NCBI GenBank assembly: GCA_964445765.1
Contig: CAYULD010000002.1
Span: 434,001 to 498,000, forward strand
From: JANPLD01 sp964445765
GTDB lineage: Bacteria > Pseudomonadota > Alphaproteobacteria > Rickettsiales > UBA8987
DNA length: 64,000 nucleotides
Reading direction: 5' to 3'
Below the pieces are notes generated by a model. The model saw only the letters and a program-made list of their open reading frames with translations, was not told the DNA's origin and made no database searches. Both the position numbers and the translations under genes were made by a program. Shown here one piece after another: positions 16,228-24,936 of the stretch. Position 1 is the first letter of the stretch, and each line of letters begins with the position of its first letter.

Positions 16228-18287
16228 AATTTTTTATTAAAGCCTTTTTCCTCACCAAATTCTGCGTTGCAAGCAATCATAGTTTTTGAAACACGAGAGA
16301 TGGGATCAGTAAAATAAAAATTAAAATTATCAGATTCTATTGCCATTTTAGTAAGCCTACCTGCTGGTAAACTCTCACTAGATGGCCATTTTGCAGGTGA
16401 AATTTTATCAATATTCTTAAATGTTGCGGAAGTTTTTTCTAATTCTTTTCTAATTTCATCAATCGTTGCGAAGCTATCAATACCTAATTTAGCAGAAAGC
16501 TCAGAAATTATGATGAAATCTTGCTTTGCTTCACCCACTGGAAAAGCCGCAAGCCTCGTTTTTTGAGCTCTCCCCTCTAAATTAACATAAAGAGCATTTT
16601 TTTCAGTATAAGCCGCACTTGGTAAAATTACATCTGCCACTGAAGCCCCTGCATCCCCATGATGACCAATATATATCACAAAAGGCCTATCAAGCCCTTT
16701 AACATCAATTTCATCTGCACCGTGTAAAATTAAAACTTCAATATCACCAGATTTCGCAGAATGTAGAATTGTATAAGTATCTTTACCATTATTTTGAGGC
16801 ACAAAGCCAATTTCTAAACCGCCAGTTCTTGCGGCGAATCTTTGTAAGGCGTTTAAGCCATTCCAATCATCCCTAACGGCATTATATTTTTCTGCAATTT
16901 TGAGTGCGAGGGATAAAATTGCCTCTGCATCGCCCCTTTTATAAATTGCATTACCTAAAATAATCACAGGGTTTTTTGCTGATGATAATTTCTCACAGAA
17001 AAGGTGATTTCCATATAAAATATCTTCTAAAATTTTAGGGTCAGAGCCTAAATTTTGATGCGGATAAGTTAAATCAATTTCATTACCAATTACCGCTATT
17101 GGAATTTTTTTATTGCTACAAATTTTTCTAATTCTTGCATTTACAATCGGTGCTTCATATCTAGGGTTAGAGCCAACAAGCAAGATTAAATCTGCTTTTT
17201 CAAGCCCTTCAATCGTGGTGTTAAATAAATAAGATGCACGAATATTAGCATTATAATTTGCACCATCTTGCCTGCAATCATAATTTCTAACACCTAAATT
17301 ATCTAGCATATTTTTGAGGGCGAACATTGATTCTACATCAACTAAATCACCAGCTATTGCACCAATTCTATCAGGGTTAGTTTGTTTTAATATTTGTGAT
17401 ATTAACGCATAAGCCTCTTCCCAAGTTGAAGGTTGAAGCCTGCCCATTTTGCGAATATAAGGCTTATCAAGCCTTTGATATTTAAGCCCTTCAAAACCAT
17501 AGCGAGTTTTATCTGAAATCCATTCTTCGTTAATTTCTTCATTAACTCTTGGTAGAACTCTTAAAACTTCGTTGCCTCTAGTATCAACCCTAATATTTGA
17601 GCCAACTGCATCAAGCACATCAATAGTTTCAGTTTTTTTAAGCTCCCAAGGGCGAGCTTTATATGCATAAGGTTTTGAGGTTAGAGCACCAACTGGGCAT
17701 AGATCAATAATATTTCCTGAAAGCTCAGAGCTCAACCCCCTTTCAATATAAGTTCCAACTTCCATATGCTCACCCCTGCCAGTGGCACCAAGTTCTGGAA
17801 CGCCAGCAATATCAGTCATAAAGCGAATACATCTTGTGCAGTGAATGCACCTTGTCATATGGGTTTTGACAATCGGGCCCATATATTTATCTTTTACGGC
17901 GCGTTTTTCTTCTTCATATCGGCTTTCTGCTTTGCCATAAGCGATTGATTGATCTTGCAAATCACATTCACCAGCTTGATCACAAATTGGGCAATCAAGC
18001 GGGTGGTTAGCAAGTAAAAACTCCATCACCCCTTCACGCGCTTTTTTAACCATTGGCGTGTTGGTAAAAATCTTCATTCCCTCACTTGCAGGCATTGCAC
18101 AAGAAGCCGCAGGCTTTGGTGGCCCCGGCTGAACTTCAACTAAGCACATTCTGCAATTACCGGCAATTTTTAACCTTTCGTGATAGCAAAAGCGAGGTAT
18201 TTCTTCACCTGCTTGTTCGCAGGCTTGAAGAACCGTCATACCATTTTCAATCTCTATTTCATTACCATTAACTGAAACTTTAGGCAC
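16206..18287 (-). CDS. nuoG: NADH-quinone oxidoreductase subunit G
   Basis: A 693-residue subunit of the peripheral arm of complex I. The N-terminal 2Fe-2S ferredoxin domain (to about residue 80) has RFCYHERLKIAGNCRMC, then HPLDCPICDQAGECDLQD near residue 95 and CIHCTRCIRF near 148 supply the further [4Fe-4S] ligands. The rest is the molybdopterin-oxidoreductase-like domain without cofactor. Size is typical of alphaproteobacterial NuoG. It is first in this cluster; nuoA-E are outside the window and nuoF is about 19 kb away, so the usual nuoA-N operon is split. The last residues fall in a heptad tract. Confidence 0.97.
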   Translation of the reverse strand: MPKVSVNGNEIEIENGMTVLQACEQAGEEIPRFCYHERLKIAGNCRMCLVEVQPGPPKPAASCAMPASEGMKIFTNTPMVKKAREGVMEFLLANHPLDCPICDQAGECDLQDQSIAYGKAESRYEEEKRAVKDKYMGPIVKTHMTRCIHCTRCIRFMTDIAGVPELGATGRGEHMEVGTYIERGLSSELSGNIIDLCPVGALTSKPYAYKARPWELKKTETIDVLDAVGSNIRVDTRGNEVLRVLPRVNEEINEEWISDKTRYGFEGLKYQRLDKPYIRKMGRLQPSTWEEAYALISQILKQTNPDRIGAIAGDLVDVESMFALKNMLDNLGVRNYDCRQDGANYNANIRASYLFNTTIEGLEKADLILLVGSNPRYEAPIVNARIRKICSNKKIPIAVIGNEIDLTYPHQNLGSDPKILEDILYGNHLFCEKLSSAKNPVIILGNAIYKRGDAEAILSLALKIAEKYNAVRDDWNGLNALQRFAARTGGLEIGFVPQNNGKDTYTILHSAKSGDIEVLILHGADEIDVKGLDRPFVIYIGHHGDAGASVADVILPSAAYTEKNALYVNLEGRAQKTRLAAFPVGEAKQDFIIISELSAKLGIDSFATIDEIRKELEKTSATFKNIDKISPAKWPSSESLPAGRLTKMAIESDNFNFYFTDPISRVSKTMIACNAEFGEEKGFNKKLLLGARF

Positions 18288-18493
18288 TTTAAGAAAATAT
18301 TTAATTAAACTATTAAACTATTTTTTGAGCTTATAACCATAAATTCTTTTAGTGCAAGCATTTGAATTTATACAATTAAAAATCTGTAAATAATTATTAG
18401 TTTTTATGATTTTATTGTTATTAAAAAATTTTCTTCTTTACCACTAAGGGTAAGATGGGATTTGGCTAAATATTTATACCCGTATCAAATATT

Positions 18494-18766
18494 TATAGTA
18501 AAATGCATTTGAATTAATTGGTTTGCAACAAGATAATTTTGCTTAATAACAAGAAAAAATCAAGTGAGATACTTATTGATATCTCCGCAGATTTTTTCGC
18601 AGTTAGAAGGCAAAATTATCAGTTGCCCTGTGGGTTGTGAGTAAAAAATAAAAATTATTTCGTTAAAAAGCTCGTAGATATGAATAACTATCTCGCTCGC
18701 TTTTTGCCTGCTAATTTTTATTTTTTACTCACAACAAACTAACTAATTCAAATTCATTTTACTATA
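18494..18766. repeat. Palindromic element family B (273 bp)
   Basis: Inverted ends TATAGTAAAATG and CATTTTACTATA begin and end with TA. They continue as a longer imperfect terminal repeat of about 30 bp. Inside are two long hairpins: one with stem GATAATTTTGC and its complement, the other with stem GTTGTGAGTAAAAAATAAAA and its complement. Each carries an inner stem-loop. The second inner arm (18665-18708) holds the ATATGAATAACTAT core also found in family A. The 599-base nuoG-groEL gap holds this element, a terminator, a heptad tract and no gene. Confidence 0.8.
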
Positions 18767-18781
18767 CAACTCATTATAAAT

Positions 18782-18807
18782 AAAAAGGGGCTGGAAAACC
18801 AACCCCT
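18782..18807 (-). terminator. Intrinsic terminator of groESL
   Basis: On the minus strand, stem GGGGTTGG/CCAGCCCC (one G-T pair) with a TTTT loop is followed by TTTTT. It lies about 80 bases after the groEL stop. Confidence 0.88.
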
Positions 18808-18813
18808 GTATAA

Positions 18814-18883
18814 TTAGTGTTTAGTGTTCAGTTGTTAGAGTAAAGTAAAATTACTTAGCTCTAAGCTCTGATAACTGGCGACT
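18814..18883. repeat. Heptad-periodic tract H6 (units TTAGTGT and TAGCTCT)
   Basis: Ten seven-base steps between the terminator and the groEL stop. TTAGTGT is repeated exactly twice, then after degenerate units come TAGCTCT and AAGCTCT and two units ending ACT. The tract stops 3 bases short of the groEL stop codon. Confidence 0.6.
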
Positions 18884-18886
18884 GGG

Positions 18887-20539
18887 TTAGAAACCACCCA
18901 TACCGCCCATTCCACCCATAGCACCCATACCGCCCATATCAGGTGCAGAATCTTTCTTATCTTCTGGAAGATCTGCAACTAAGGCTTCAGTGGTTACAAT
19001 TAAGCCTGCAATTGAAGCTGCATCTTGTAATGCAGTGCGAACAACTTTAGCAGGGTCAATGATACCTTTTGCGAATGCGTCAACATATTCAAGGTTTTGT
19101 GCATCAAAGATTTCAGTTTTGCTTTTAGATTCTTTAATCTTACCAGCAACAACTGCGCCATCAAAACCAGCATTTTGTGCGATTTGACGGATTGGAGCTT
19201 CAAGTGCTCTGCGAACTATATTGATACCAGCACGTTGAGATTCATTGATTGCTTCAATTTTCTCAAGAGCTTGTGCCGCACGAAGTAAAGTTGCACCACC
19301 ACCCGGAACAATACCCTCTTCAACTGCCGCACGAGTTGCATTAAGTGCATCATCAACTCTATCTCTACGCTCTTTAACTTCAACTTCTGTTGCACCACCA
19401 ACACGGATAACCGCAACGCCACCAGCTATTTTTGCTAGGCGTTCTTGAAGTTTTTCACGATCATAATCAGAAGTAGTTTTCTCAATTTCCTTTCTGATTT
19501 GGTTTGCACGAGCTTCAATAGTTTTCTTATCACCAGCACCGCCAACAATAGTTGTGTTATCTTTATCAACGCTGATTTTCTTAGCTTTTCCTAAATCTTG
19601 AAGTGTAGTATTTTCAAGTTTATCGCCAATTTCTTCGCTGATTACACGACCACCAGTAACAATAGCAATATCCTCAAGCATAGCTTTTCTTCTATCGCCA
19701 AAACCCGGTGCTTTAACAGCACATACTTTTAAGCCACCACGAAGTTTGTTAACAACTAAAGTTGCTAATGCTTCGCCATCAACATCTTCAGCGATGATAA
19801 GTAGTGGGCGACCATTTTGAGCAATCGGCTCTAAAATTGGAAGTAAAGGCTGAAGGCTTGAAAGTTTTTTGTCATAGATAAGCACGAATGCATCTTCCAA
19901 ATCAGCGAGCATTTTATCGCCATTAGTGATAAAATAAGGTGAAAGGAAGCCTCTATCAAATTGTAGGCCTTCTACGATATCAAGCTCAAACTCAAGAGAT
20001 TTACCTTCTTCAACAGTGATAACGCCTTCTTTGCCAACTCTTTCCATTGCTTCAGCAAGTTTCTCACCAATTTCAGCATCGCCATTTGCAGAGATAGTGC
20101 CAACTTGTGCAATCTCATTTTTGTTAGCAACTGGCCTTGATGATTTTTTGATGAATTCAATAGCTTGTTGCACTGCAAGATCAATACCGCGTTTAACATC
20201 CATTGGGTTTAAGCCAGCCGCAACCGCCTTTGAACCCTCGTGAGCAATCGCTTGTGCAAGAACTGTTGAAGTTGTAGTGCCATCACCAGCAACATCATTA
20301 GTTTTGCTTGCAACTTCACGAATAAGTTGTGCCCCCATATTTTCAAATTTATCAGAAAGCTCAATTTCCTTCGCAACAGTAACACCATCTTTAGTAATTC
20401 TTGGTGCACCGAAAGATTTTGCGATAACTACATTTCTACCTTTTGGCCCGAGTGTAACTTTCACTGCATTTGCCAATTTATCAACGCCAAGAAGGAATTT
20501 TTCCCTTGCTTTAGCACCATATTCTACTTGTTTTGCCAT
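18887..20539 (-). CDS. groEL: Chaperonin GroEL
   Basis: A 550-residue Hsp60 chaperonin forming the double-ring ATP-driven folding chamber in the cytoplasm. The ATP-binding segment KVTLGPKGRNVV is near residue 28, GDGTTTSTVLA near 86, the apical domain spans about 190-375, and GGGATLLRAA near 414 is conserved. The chain ends in the usual Gly-Gly-Met tail (GGMGAMGGMGGMGGF). It is downstream of groES after a 96-base spacer made largely of a heptad-periodic tract. A terminator follows the gene. Confidence 0.98.
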   Translation of the reverse strand: MAKQVEYGAKAREKFLLGVDKLANAVKVTLGPKGRNVVIAKSFGAPRITKDGVTVAKEIELSDKFENMGAQLIREVASKTNDVAGDGTTTSTVLAQAIAHEGSKAVAAGLNPMDVKRGIDLAVQQAIEFIKKSSRPVANKNEIAQVGTISANGDAEIGEKLAEAMERVGKEGVITVEEGKSLEFELDIVEGLQFDRGFLSPYFITNGDKMLADLEDAFVLIYDKKLSSLQPLLPILEPIAQNGRPLLIIAEDVDGEALATLVVNKLRGGLKVCAVKAPGFGDRRKAMLEDIAIVTGGRVISEEIGDKLENTTLQDLGKAKKISVDKDNTTIVGGAGDKKTIEARANQIRKEIEKTTSDYDREKLQERLAKIAGGVAVIRVGGATEVEVKERRDRVDDALNATRAAVEEGIVPGGGATLLRAAQALEKIEAINESQRAGINIVRRALEAPIRQIAQNAGFDGAVVAGKIKESKSKTEIFDAQNLEYVDAFAKGIIDPAKVVRTALQDAASIAGLIVTTEALVADLPEDKKDSAPDMGGMGAMGGMGGMGGF

Positions 20540-20561
20540 TTTGTTCTCCGTTTTTTGTTTC

Positions 20562-20624
20562 GTTAATCGTATATCGTTAATCGTCTATTGTTAATCGTCT
20601 ATAGTTGAACGATTAACTATCAAC
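20562..20624. repeat. Heptad-periodic tract H7 (units GTTAATC and GTCTATT) between groES and groEL
   Basis: Nine seven-base steps. GTTAATC occurs three times at a 14-base spacing, alternating with GTATATC, GTCTATT and GTCTATA, then more diverged units follow. The alternation makes it look like a 14-base tandem repeat in three copies (20562-20603). It would be transcribed between groES and groEL. Confidence 0.8.
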
Positions 20625-20635
20625 GAAAAGCGAAT

Positions 20636-20941
20636 TTAAGCTGCCTTTTTATCATCTAATATTGCTAGAATATCAGACTCTTTCATTATTAAATATTCTT
20701 TGCCATCATGAGTAACTTCAGTGCCACCCCATTTAGCAAATAAAACTACATCGCCTTTTTTAACATCAAGCGGGATTCTTTTTTCACCGTCTTCATCCCA
20801 AGTGCCATTGCCAACTGCAACAACTTTGCCTTTGGTTGGTTTTTCTTTCGCATTATCTGGAATAATAATTCCACCAGCAGTTTTTTGCTCTTGCTCAAGG
20901 CGTTCTACCAGAATTCTATCGTGAAGCGGTCTTATTGCCAT
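20636..20941 (-). CDS. groES: Co-chaperonin GroES
   Basis: A 101-residue GroES that forms the heptameric lid of the GroEL chamber. RPLHDRILVERLEQEQKTAGG opens the chain with the mobile loop just after it, GKVVAVGNG is near residue 38, and VLFAKWGGTEVTHDGKEYLI near 66. Length is normal. A strong Shine-Dalgarno GGAGG lies 5-6 bases before the ATG. It is the first gene of the groES-groEL operon behind a heat-shock-type promoter. Confidence 0.97.
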   Translation of the reverse strand: MAIRPLHDRILVERLEQEQKTAGGIIIPDNAKEKPTKGKVVAVGNGTWDEDGEKRIPLDVKKGDVVLFAKWGGTEVTHDGKEYLIMKESDILAILDDKKAA

Positions 20942-21030
20942 AGTTCCTCCTAATTAATGTGATTTGATTAAAGTTATTAATATTGGTAAATTTTAGCTAT
21001 AGTAATAACTAATTACCAAAGATAACTTTT

Positions 21031-21059
21031 ATTTAAGAACCCAAATTTTTAGTTTCAAG
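21031..21059 (-). promoter_or_regulatory. Sigma-32-type promoter of groESL
   Basis: On the minus strand, CTTGAA (21059-21054) is followed after 16 bases by CTTAAAT (21037-21031). This fits the alphaproteobacterial RpoH pattern CTTGAA-N16/17-CYTATNT with one mismatch, about 90 bases before the groES start. No CIRCE element (TTAGCACTC and its complement) is present. Confidence 0.7.
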
Positions 21060-21193
21060 GGGGTAAATAAAAAAATTGGAACAAAATTGCTCCAAATTTT
21101 ATTAACCTTATACCAATTTATTTTTTGAGGGGAAGCCTAAAATGAAAATATTTACTATATAAGCAGGGAGTAATAAAATCTTAGCTAAAAATT

Positions 21194-21949
21194 TTAAGTC
21201 TTAGAATCAAGTTGTTTAGCAACTTCTTCGCTGTAAGTGTGGTTAGAAAAAACTTCTTGCACATCGTCTAAATCTTCAAGTTTATCAATAAGATTTTCAA
21301 CTTTTTCGGCGGTTTCAAAATCAACTTCCATTTCATTTTTAGCACGCCACTCAAATTTTCCAGTTTCGGGATCGCCCAATTTTGCTGAAATTAACTTCTG
21401 CACTTCGCCAAAATTCTCAACTGAGCAAATTATTTCGTGATGATTATCAAAACTTTGGCAATCATCTGCACCGGCTTCAATTGCTACTTCAAAGATTTTC
21501 TCATCAGAGGCAACTGATTTTGGATATTTGAACACCCCAACTTTATCAAAACCAAAAGATACACTGCCTGTTTCACCAAGGTTACCGCCAAATTTTGTAA
21601 AAGTAGAGCGAATATCGGAAGCCGTTCTATTACGATTATCAGATAATGCCTCAACAATAATCGCAACCCCGCCTGAGGCGTAACCTTCATAGCGAATTGC
21701 TTCAAATTCATCACCAACTTGGTTGCCAGTTGCCTTTTTAATTGCGGCTTCAATTCTATCTTTTGGCATAGATTTTGCACGAGCCGCAGAGATTGCAAGC
21801 CTCAATCTAGGGTTATGATCAGGCTCTGGAAGCCCAGTTTTAGCCGCAACGATAATTTCGCGTGCTAATTTTGTAAATAAATTTGCTCTTTTTTTATCTT
21901 GTGCGCCTTTTCTGTGCTTTATATTTGCAAATTGCGAATGCCCTGCCAT
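21194..21949 (-). CDS. yebC: YebC/PmpR-family protein
   Basis: A 251-residue cytoplasmic protein of the YebC/PmpR family, described both as DNA-binding regulators and, more recently, as factors helping ribosomes at difficult sequences. The start MAGHSQFANIKHRKGAQDKKR is the family signature, followed by the RAKSMPKDRIEAAIKKATG segment near residue 55 and YEGYASGGVAIIVEALSDN near 84. Length is typical. It stands alone on the minus strand; a heptad-periodic tract separates its start from the divergent lipoprotein gene. Confidence 0.93.
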   Translation of the reverse strand: MAGHSQFANIKHRKGAQDKKRANLFTKLAREIIVAAKTGLPEPDHNPRLRLAISAARAKSMPKDRIEAAIKKATGNQVGDEFEAIRYEGYASGGVAIIVEALSDNRNRTASDIRSTFTKFGGNLGETGSVSFGFDKVGVFKYPKSVASDEKIFEVAIEAGADDCQSFDNHHEIICSVENFGEVQKLISAKLGDPETGKFEWRAKNEMEVDFETAEKVENLIDKLEDLDDVQEVFSNHTYSEEVAKQLDSKT

Positions 21950-21955
21950 ATAATC

Positions 21956-21990
21956 TGTAGTTAGATGTTAGTATTTAGTAGTTAGTTTTT
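21956..21990. repeat. Heptad-periodic tract H8 (unit AGTAGTT)
   Basis: Five seven-base steps such as AGTATTT then AGTAGTT fill almost the whole 42-base divergent gap between yebC and the lipoprotein gene, ending one base before its ATG. Confidence 0.6.
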
Positions 21991-21991
21991 T

Positions 21992-23020
21992 ATGTTAAAA
22001 AATTTTATAATTCCAGCTTTTTTTATTGTTATAATTTTTCTTGCTTCCTGCACTAGAGAAGAAAGGAAGCTAGATAATAATATGTTTGATTTTTCAGTGG
22101 CAGAACCTCAAGAAAAAACTGTTCTGCCAAGCAATTTAGCAGAAAAAACCCAAGAGATAGAATTAAAATCTGATGAAAAAATTAAAGATTCAACCCTTAA
22201 AGAAGAAATTAAGCAATTAGAAAAATCACCAGAAATTAAAGAAGATACAACTGAAATTGATAGCAAATTTGAAATTAAAAAGGCTGAAATAGTTCCTAAT
22301 TTTATCAGAAAATTTAATTTAAGATATTTATCTTTTGATGTTGCTGATCTTATTTTAGAAGGTAACTCCAGCGGATATTTTAGAGTTTATTCAAAGACAA
22401 ATGCTTTTGTTGATTATTTATTTGGGTGGAGAGATTACTCAATCTCAAATTTTACAATAGGTGAAAATTACATTCTGCCTAAAAATTTCAAAACTAAATT
22501 ACTTTTCAAAAAGAAAGTTAGAGAAATTGAAGTTAATTTCAGTGATGATGGTAAAAAAGTTGTATCTGATAAAGTAACCCCGCCTGATAATAGAGCAAAA
22601 CGACCGGCTGTTCCTGATAACTTAAAAATTGCGGTTTATGACCCGCTAACCGCTGGAATTGAGGCAAGAAGGCTAGTAATTGAAGCGGTTGAAAAAAATA
22701 ATTTTAATAGCAAAGGCAGATATAATTTTAGTTTGCCAATTTTTGAAGGCAGAAGAAGAACTGATTTAATGTTTGATATTTCCAATAAAAAAGTTGAAGG
22801 AATGTATGTTCTAAAACTTTATAGAAGGGCAGTTGCAGGCTATACTGATAATGAAAAAAATGATATTAATAAAGGTGATGTTGTGATTGATATTTATCTT
22901 GATGCAAAAAATTTTCTACCAGTTAAAGCAGAAGGCAGAAACTTCTTAGGCACCGCCAGAGCCAGTAAAATTGCAGATTGCACAAGTTTTGAGCAATGCG
23001 TAAACTCAAGTAATAAGTAA
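21992..23020 (+). CDS. DUF3108-family lipoprotein
   Basis: A 342-residue protein with an N-terminal lipoprotein signal (hydrophobic residues 4-18, lipobox LASC with Cys20). Residues 25-105 are a Glu/Lys-rich linker. From about residue 110 the sequence resembles DUF3108 envelope proteins: FNLRYLSFDVADLILEG, then AFVDYLFGWRDYSISNFTI, YDPLTAGIEARRLVIEA near residue 215 and a final YLDAKNFLPVKAEGRNFLGT. The family is made of periplasmic beta-rich proteins of unknown function. The gene is followed 10 bases later by a pilin-like gene, and the two probably share a transcript. Confidence 0.75.
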   Translation: MLKNFIIPAFFIVIIFLASCTREERKLDNNMFDFSVAEPQEKTVLPSNLAEKTQEIELKSDEKIKDSTLKEEIKQLEKSPEIKEDTTEIDSKFEIKKAEIVPNFIRKFNLRYLSFDVADLILEGNSSGYFRVYSKTNAFVDYLFGWRDYSISNFTIGENYILPKNFKTKLLFKKKVREIEVNFSDDGKKVVSDKVTPPDNRAKRPAVPDNLKIAVYDPLTAGIEARRLVIEAVEKNNFNSKGRYNFSLPIFEGRRRTDLMFDISNKKVEGMYVLKLYRRAVAGYTDNEKNDINKGDVVIDIYLDAKNFLPVKAEGRNFLGTARASKIADCTSFEQCVNSSNK

Positions 23021-23030
23021 TAGTAATATT

Positions 23031-23705
23031 ATGGAAAAAAATTTTAAGGATTTCAAATTTATACATTTAGTTACAATTTTAATCTTAGTTGGAATGGTAA
23101 CTTCTGCGATAATTATTACTAGAAATGTAAATAGAGAATTTAAGATTAGAGAAGTTGCGGGCAATCTTCAAAAATATAAATATGCAACTTTATCTTTTAA
23201 TAATGTTTATAATAGCCTGCCGGGCGATACAGATAAAGCCAGCTTTTATTGGAAAGATAAAACCAAAGATGGTAATAATGACAGAAAAATTACCCATAAA
23301 GATGGTGAAGGAATTCTCGCTTGGCAGCATCTTCAGCTTGCAGATTTAATTAAATATGATTTCACTTTTTCAGGTAATTGGAAAAATGATAATGAAGGCA
23401 GATTAGTTGCAAATTATAACGCACCACTTGAGCCCCTTCACCAAGCAATATTTTTCTTTAATTATAATGAAAAAGAAGATTTTAATTATATTGCAATTGC
23501 TGGGGAAGAGCCTTCAACTGGATTTACAGAAAAAGCAGTTTTCACGCCAGAAGAAGCTATGAGGCTTGATTTGATGATTGATGATGGTTACCCTGAATCT
23601 GGCAATATTCGCGCAAATAATTCTGATTACTCAAAATGTAATATTTCAGGTGAATATAAAGATGAAAAGGAACTCCCTGAATGCCTAATTCAATTTAGAA
23701 TTTGA
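23031..23705 (+). CDS. Type IV pilin/pseudopilin-like protein
   Basis: A 224-residue protein with one N-terminal membrane helix (about 11-30), then an amphipathic helix with KYKYATLSFNNVYNSLPGDT near residue 47. The YNSLPGDxxxA pattern and the helix before it are typical of type IV pilin-like proteins of alphaproteobacteria. The usual prepilin cleavage motif (G/A then FTLIE) is not present; the segment reads FKFIHLVTILILVGM, so processing by prepilin peptidase is doubtful and it may be membrane-anchored. No pilus assembly genes are near. Confidence 0.6.
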   Translation: MEKNFKDFKFIHLVTILILVGMVTSAIIITRNVNREFKIREVAGNLQKYKYATLSFNNVYNSLPGDTDKASFYWKDKTKDGNNDRKITHKDGEGILAWQHLQLADLIKYDFTFSGNWKNDNEGRLVANYNAPLEPLHQAIFFFNYNEKEDFNYIAIAGEEPSTGFTEKAVFTPEEAMRLDLMIDDGYPESGNIRANNSDYSKCNISGEYKDEKELPECLIQFRI

Positions 23706-23714
23706 TGACACTAT

Positions 23715-24914
23715 CTAGACAATCTTTACAATTTTATTGCCGGGTTGGCGGTTGATTTGCCCTGTAATTTCAAGCTCTAAAATTATAGAATTTATTTTTG
23801 AAGCTGGAATTTGAAATTTTCTAAAAATTTCATCAATTTCAGTTGGGCTTGTTGAAAGATAATCTAATATTAGTTTTGAATAATCTTGGCTCTGGCTATT
23901 GGTTGTTTCATCATTTTCATCAATTATTTCTTCTTTTTCTTCAGAATTATTATTCATAATTTCTGCTTCAAAAGAAAAATTTTCTGTATCAAAAAGTAAA
24001 TTATTCTGAATTTTATTTATTATATTTTCTTCGGAATAATCTTTTAGATTATTAACAATATCAAAAGCGGAAGTTACTAAATTTGCCCCTTTTTTAATAA
24101 GGCTATTAGGCCCTTCTGAGCGTGCATCAAGCGGAAAGCCCGGTATGCAAAAAACTTCCCTGCCTTGTTCATTAGCAAAACGAGCAGTTATTAATGAGCC
24201 TGATTTCATCACCGCTTCAACCACTAAAACACCAAGTGATAAGCCTGAAATAATTCTATTTCTTCTAGGAAATGATTCAGATTTAGGCAATGCACTAAAT
24301 GGGTTTTCTGAGATTATTAAGCCGTTTTCAGCTATTTCATTATATAATTTTGTGTTTTCTTTGGGGTAAATATTATCAATACCCCCAGCAATAACCGCAA
24401 TAGTTTTGCCATTATTTTCAAGTGCTGATTTATGTGCTGAGGCATCAATGCCTTTAGCAAGCCCTGAGGTTATAACAAAATTATCTTTTACTAAATCACT
24501 ACAAATTTTATAGGTTAAGCCTAAGCCATTTGCACTAGAATTTCTAGCACCCACAACACCAATAGATTTATTTTTAGTAATTTGCCAGCCCCCTTTATAA
24601 GTAATTATAATTGGCGGATCATAAATTTCTGCGAGAAGTTTTGGATATTCTTCATCAAAAATAGTTATAATATTCGCATTATTTTTATGAATTTTAGCAA
24701 TCTCATCTTCGGCTTCTGCTTTTGAAATAATATCTTTGGTAAAACCTTTCGCTTTTAGAATTGCAGTAACATTCTCAAGAGCATTTTGGGGGGTATTATA
24801 TTTTCTTATTAAATTTAGAAAGGTTACCGGCCCTATATTTCTAGTGCGTGATAATTGAATGGTTGTAACCAGATTTTTTTCATCACAGAAATTTTTATTG
24901 GCAAATTTTTGCAT
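23715..24914 (-). CDS. dprA: DNA-processing protein DprA
   Basis: A 399-residue DprA that loads RecA on incoming single-stranded DNA during transformation. The Rossmann-like domain shows GVVGARNSSANGLGLTY near residue 135, SGLAKGIDASAH near 165, AGGIDNIYPKEN near 187 and SFPRRNRIISGLS near 225. The C-terminal ~60 residues form the winged-helix domain after an acidic Asn/Glu-rich linker. An in-frame start at 24968 would overlap plsY; the ATG at 24914, 22 bases after the plsY stop, gives a normal N-terminus and is preferred. DprA is widespread even in bacteria not known to be transformable. Confidence 0.93.
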   Translation of the reverse strand: MQKFANKNFCDEKNLVTTIQLSRTRNIGPVTFLNLIRKYNTPQNALENVTAILKAKGFTKDIISKAEAEDEIAKIHKNNANIITIFDEEYPKLLAEIYDPPIIITYKGGWQITKNKSIGVVGARNSSANGLGLTYKICSDLVKDNFVITSGLAKGIDASAHKSALENNGKTIAVIAGGIDNIYPKENTKLYNEIAENGLIISENPFSALPKSESFPRRNRIISGLSLGVLVVEAVMKSGSLITARFANEQGREVFCIPGFPLDARSEGPNSLIKKGANLVTSAFDIVNNLKDYSEENIINKIQNNLLFDTENFSFEAEIMNNNSEEKEEIIDENDETTNSQSQDYSKLILDYLSTSPTEIDEIFRKFQIPASKINSIILELEITGQINRQPGNKIVKIV

Positions 24915-24936
24915 TACAATGTTTATATTGATAAAT

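Noticed and set aside
18990..20409. Several open frames of 60-105 codons overlapping groEL on both strands
   Set aside because: They are shadows of the strongly biased groEL codons, have no ribosome-binding sites and resemble no protein family.
20562..20624. Possible CRISPR-like repeat between groES and groEL
   Set aside because: The units are contiguous heptamers with no spacers and no cas genes are nearby.
20942..21030. CIRCE operator upstream of groES
   Set aside because: No TTAGCACTC/GAGTGCTAA pair is present; the only symmetry is AGTTATTA and TAATAACT 23 bases apart, which does not match.
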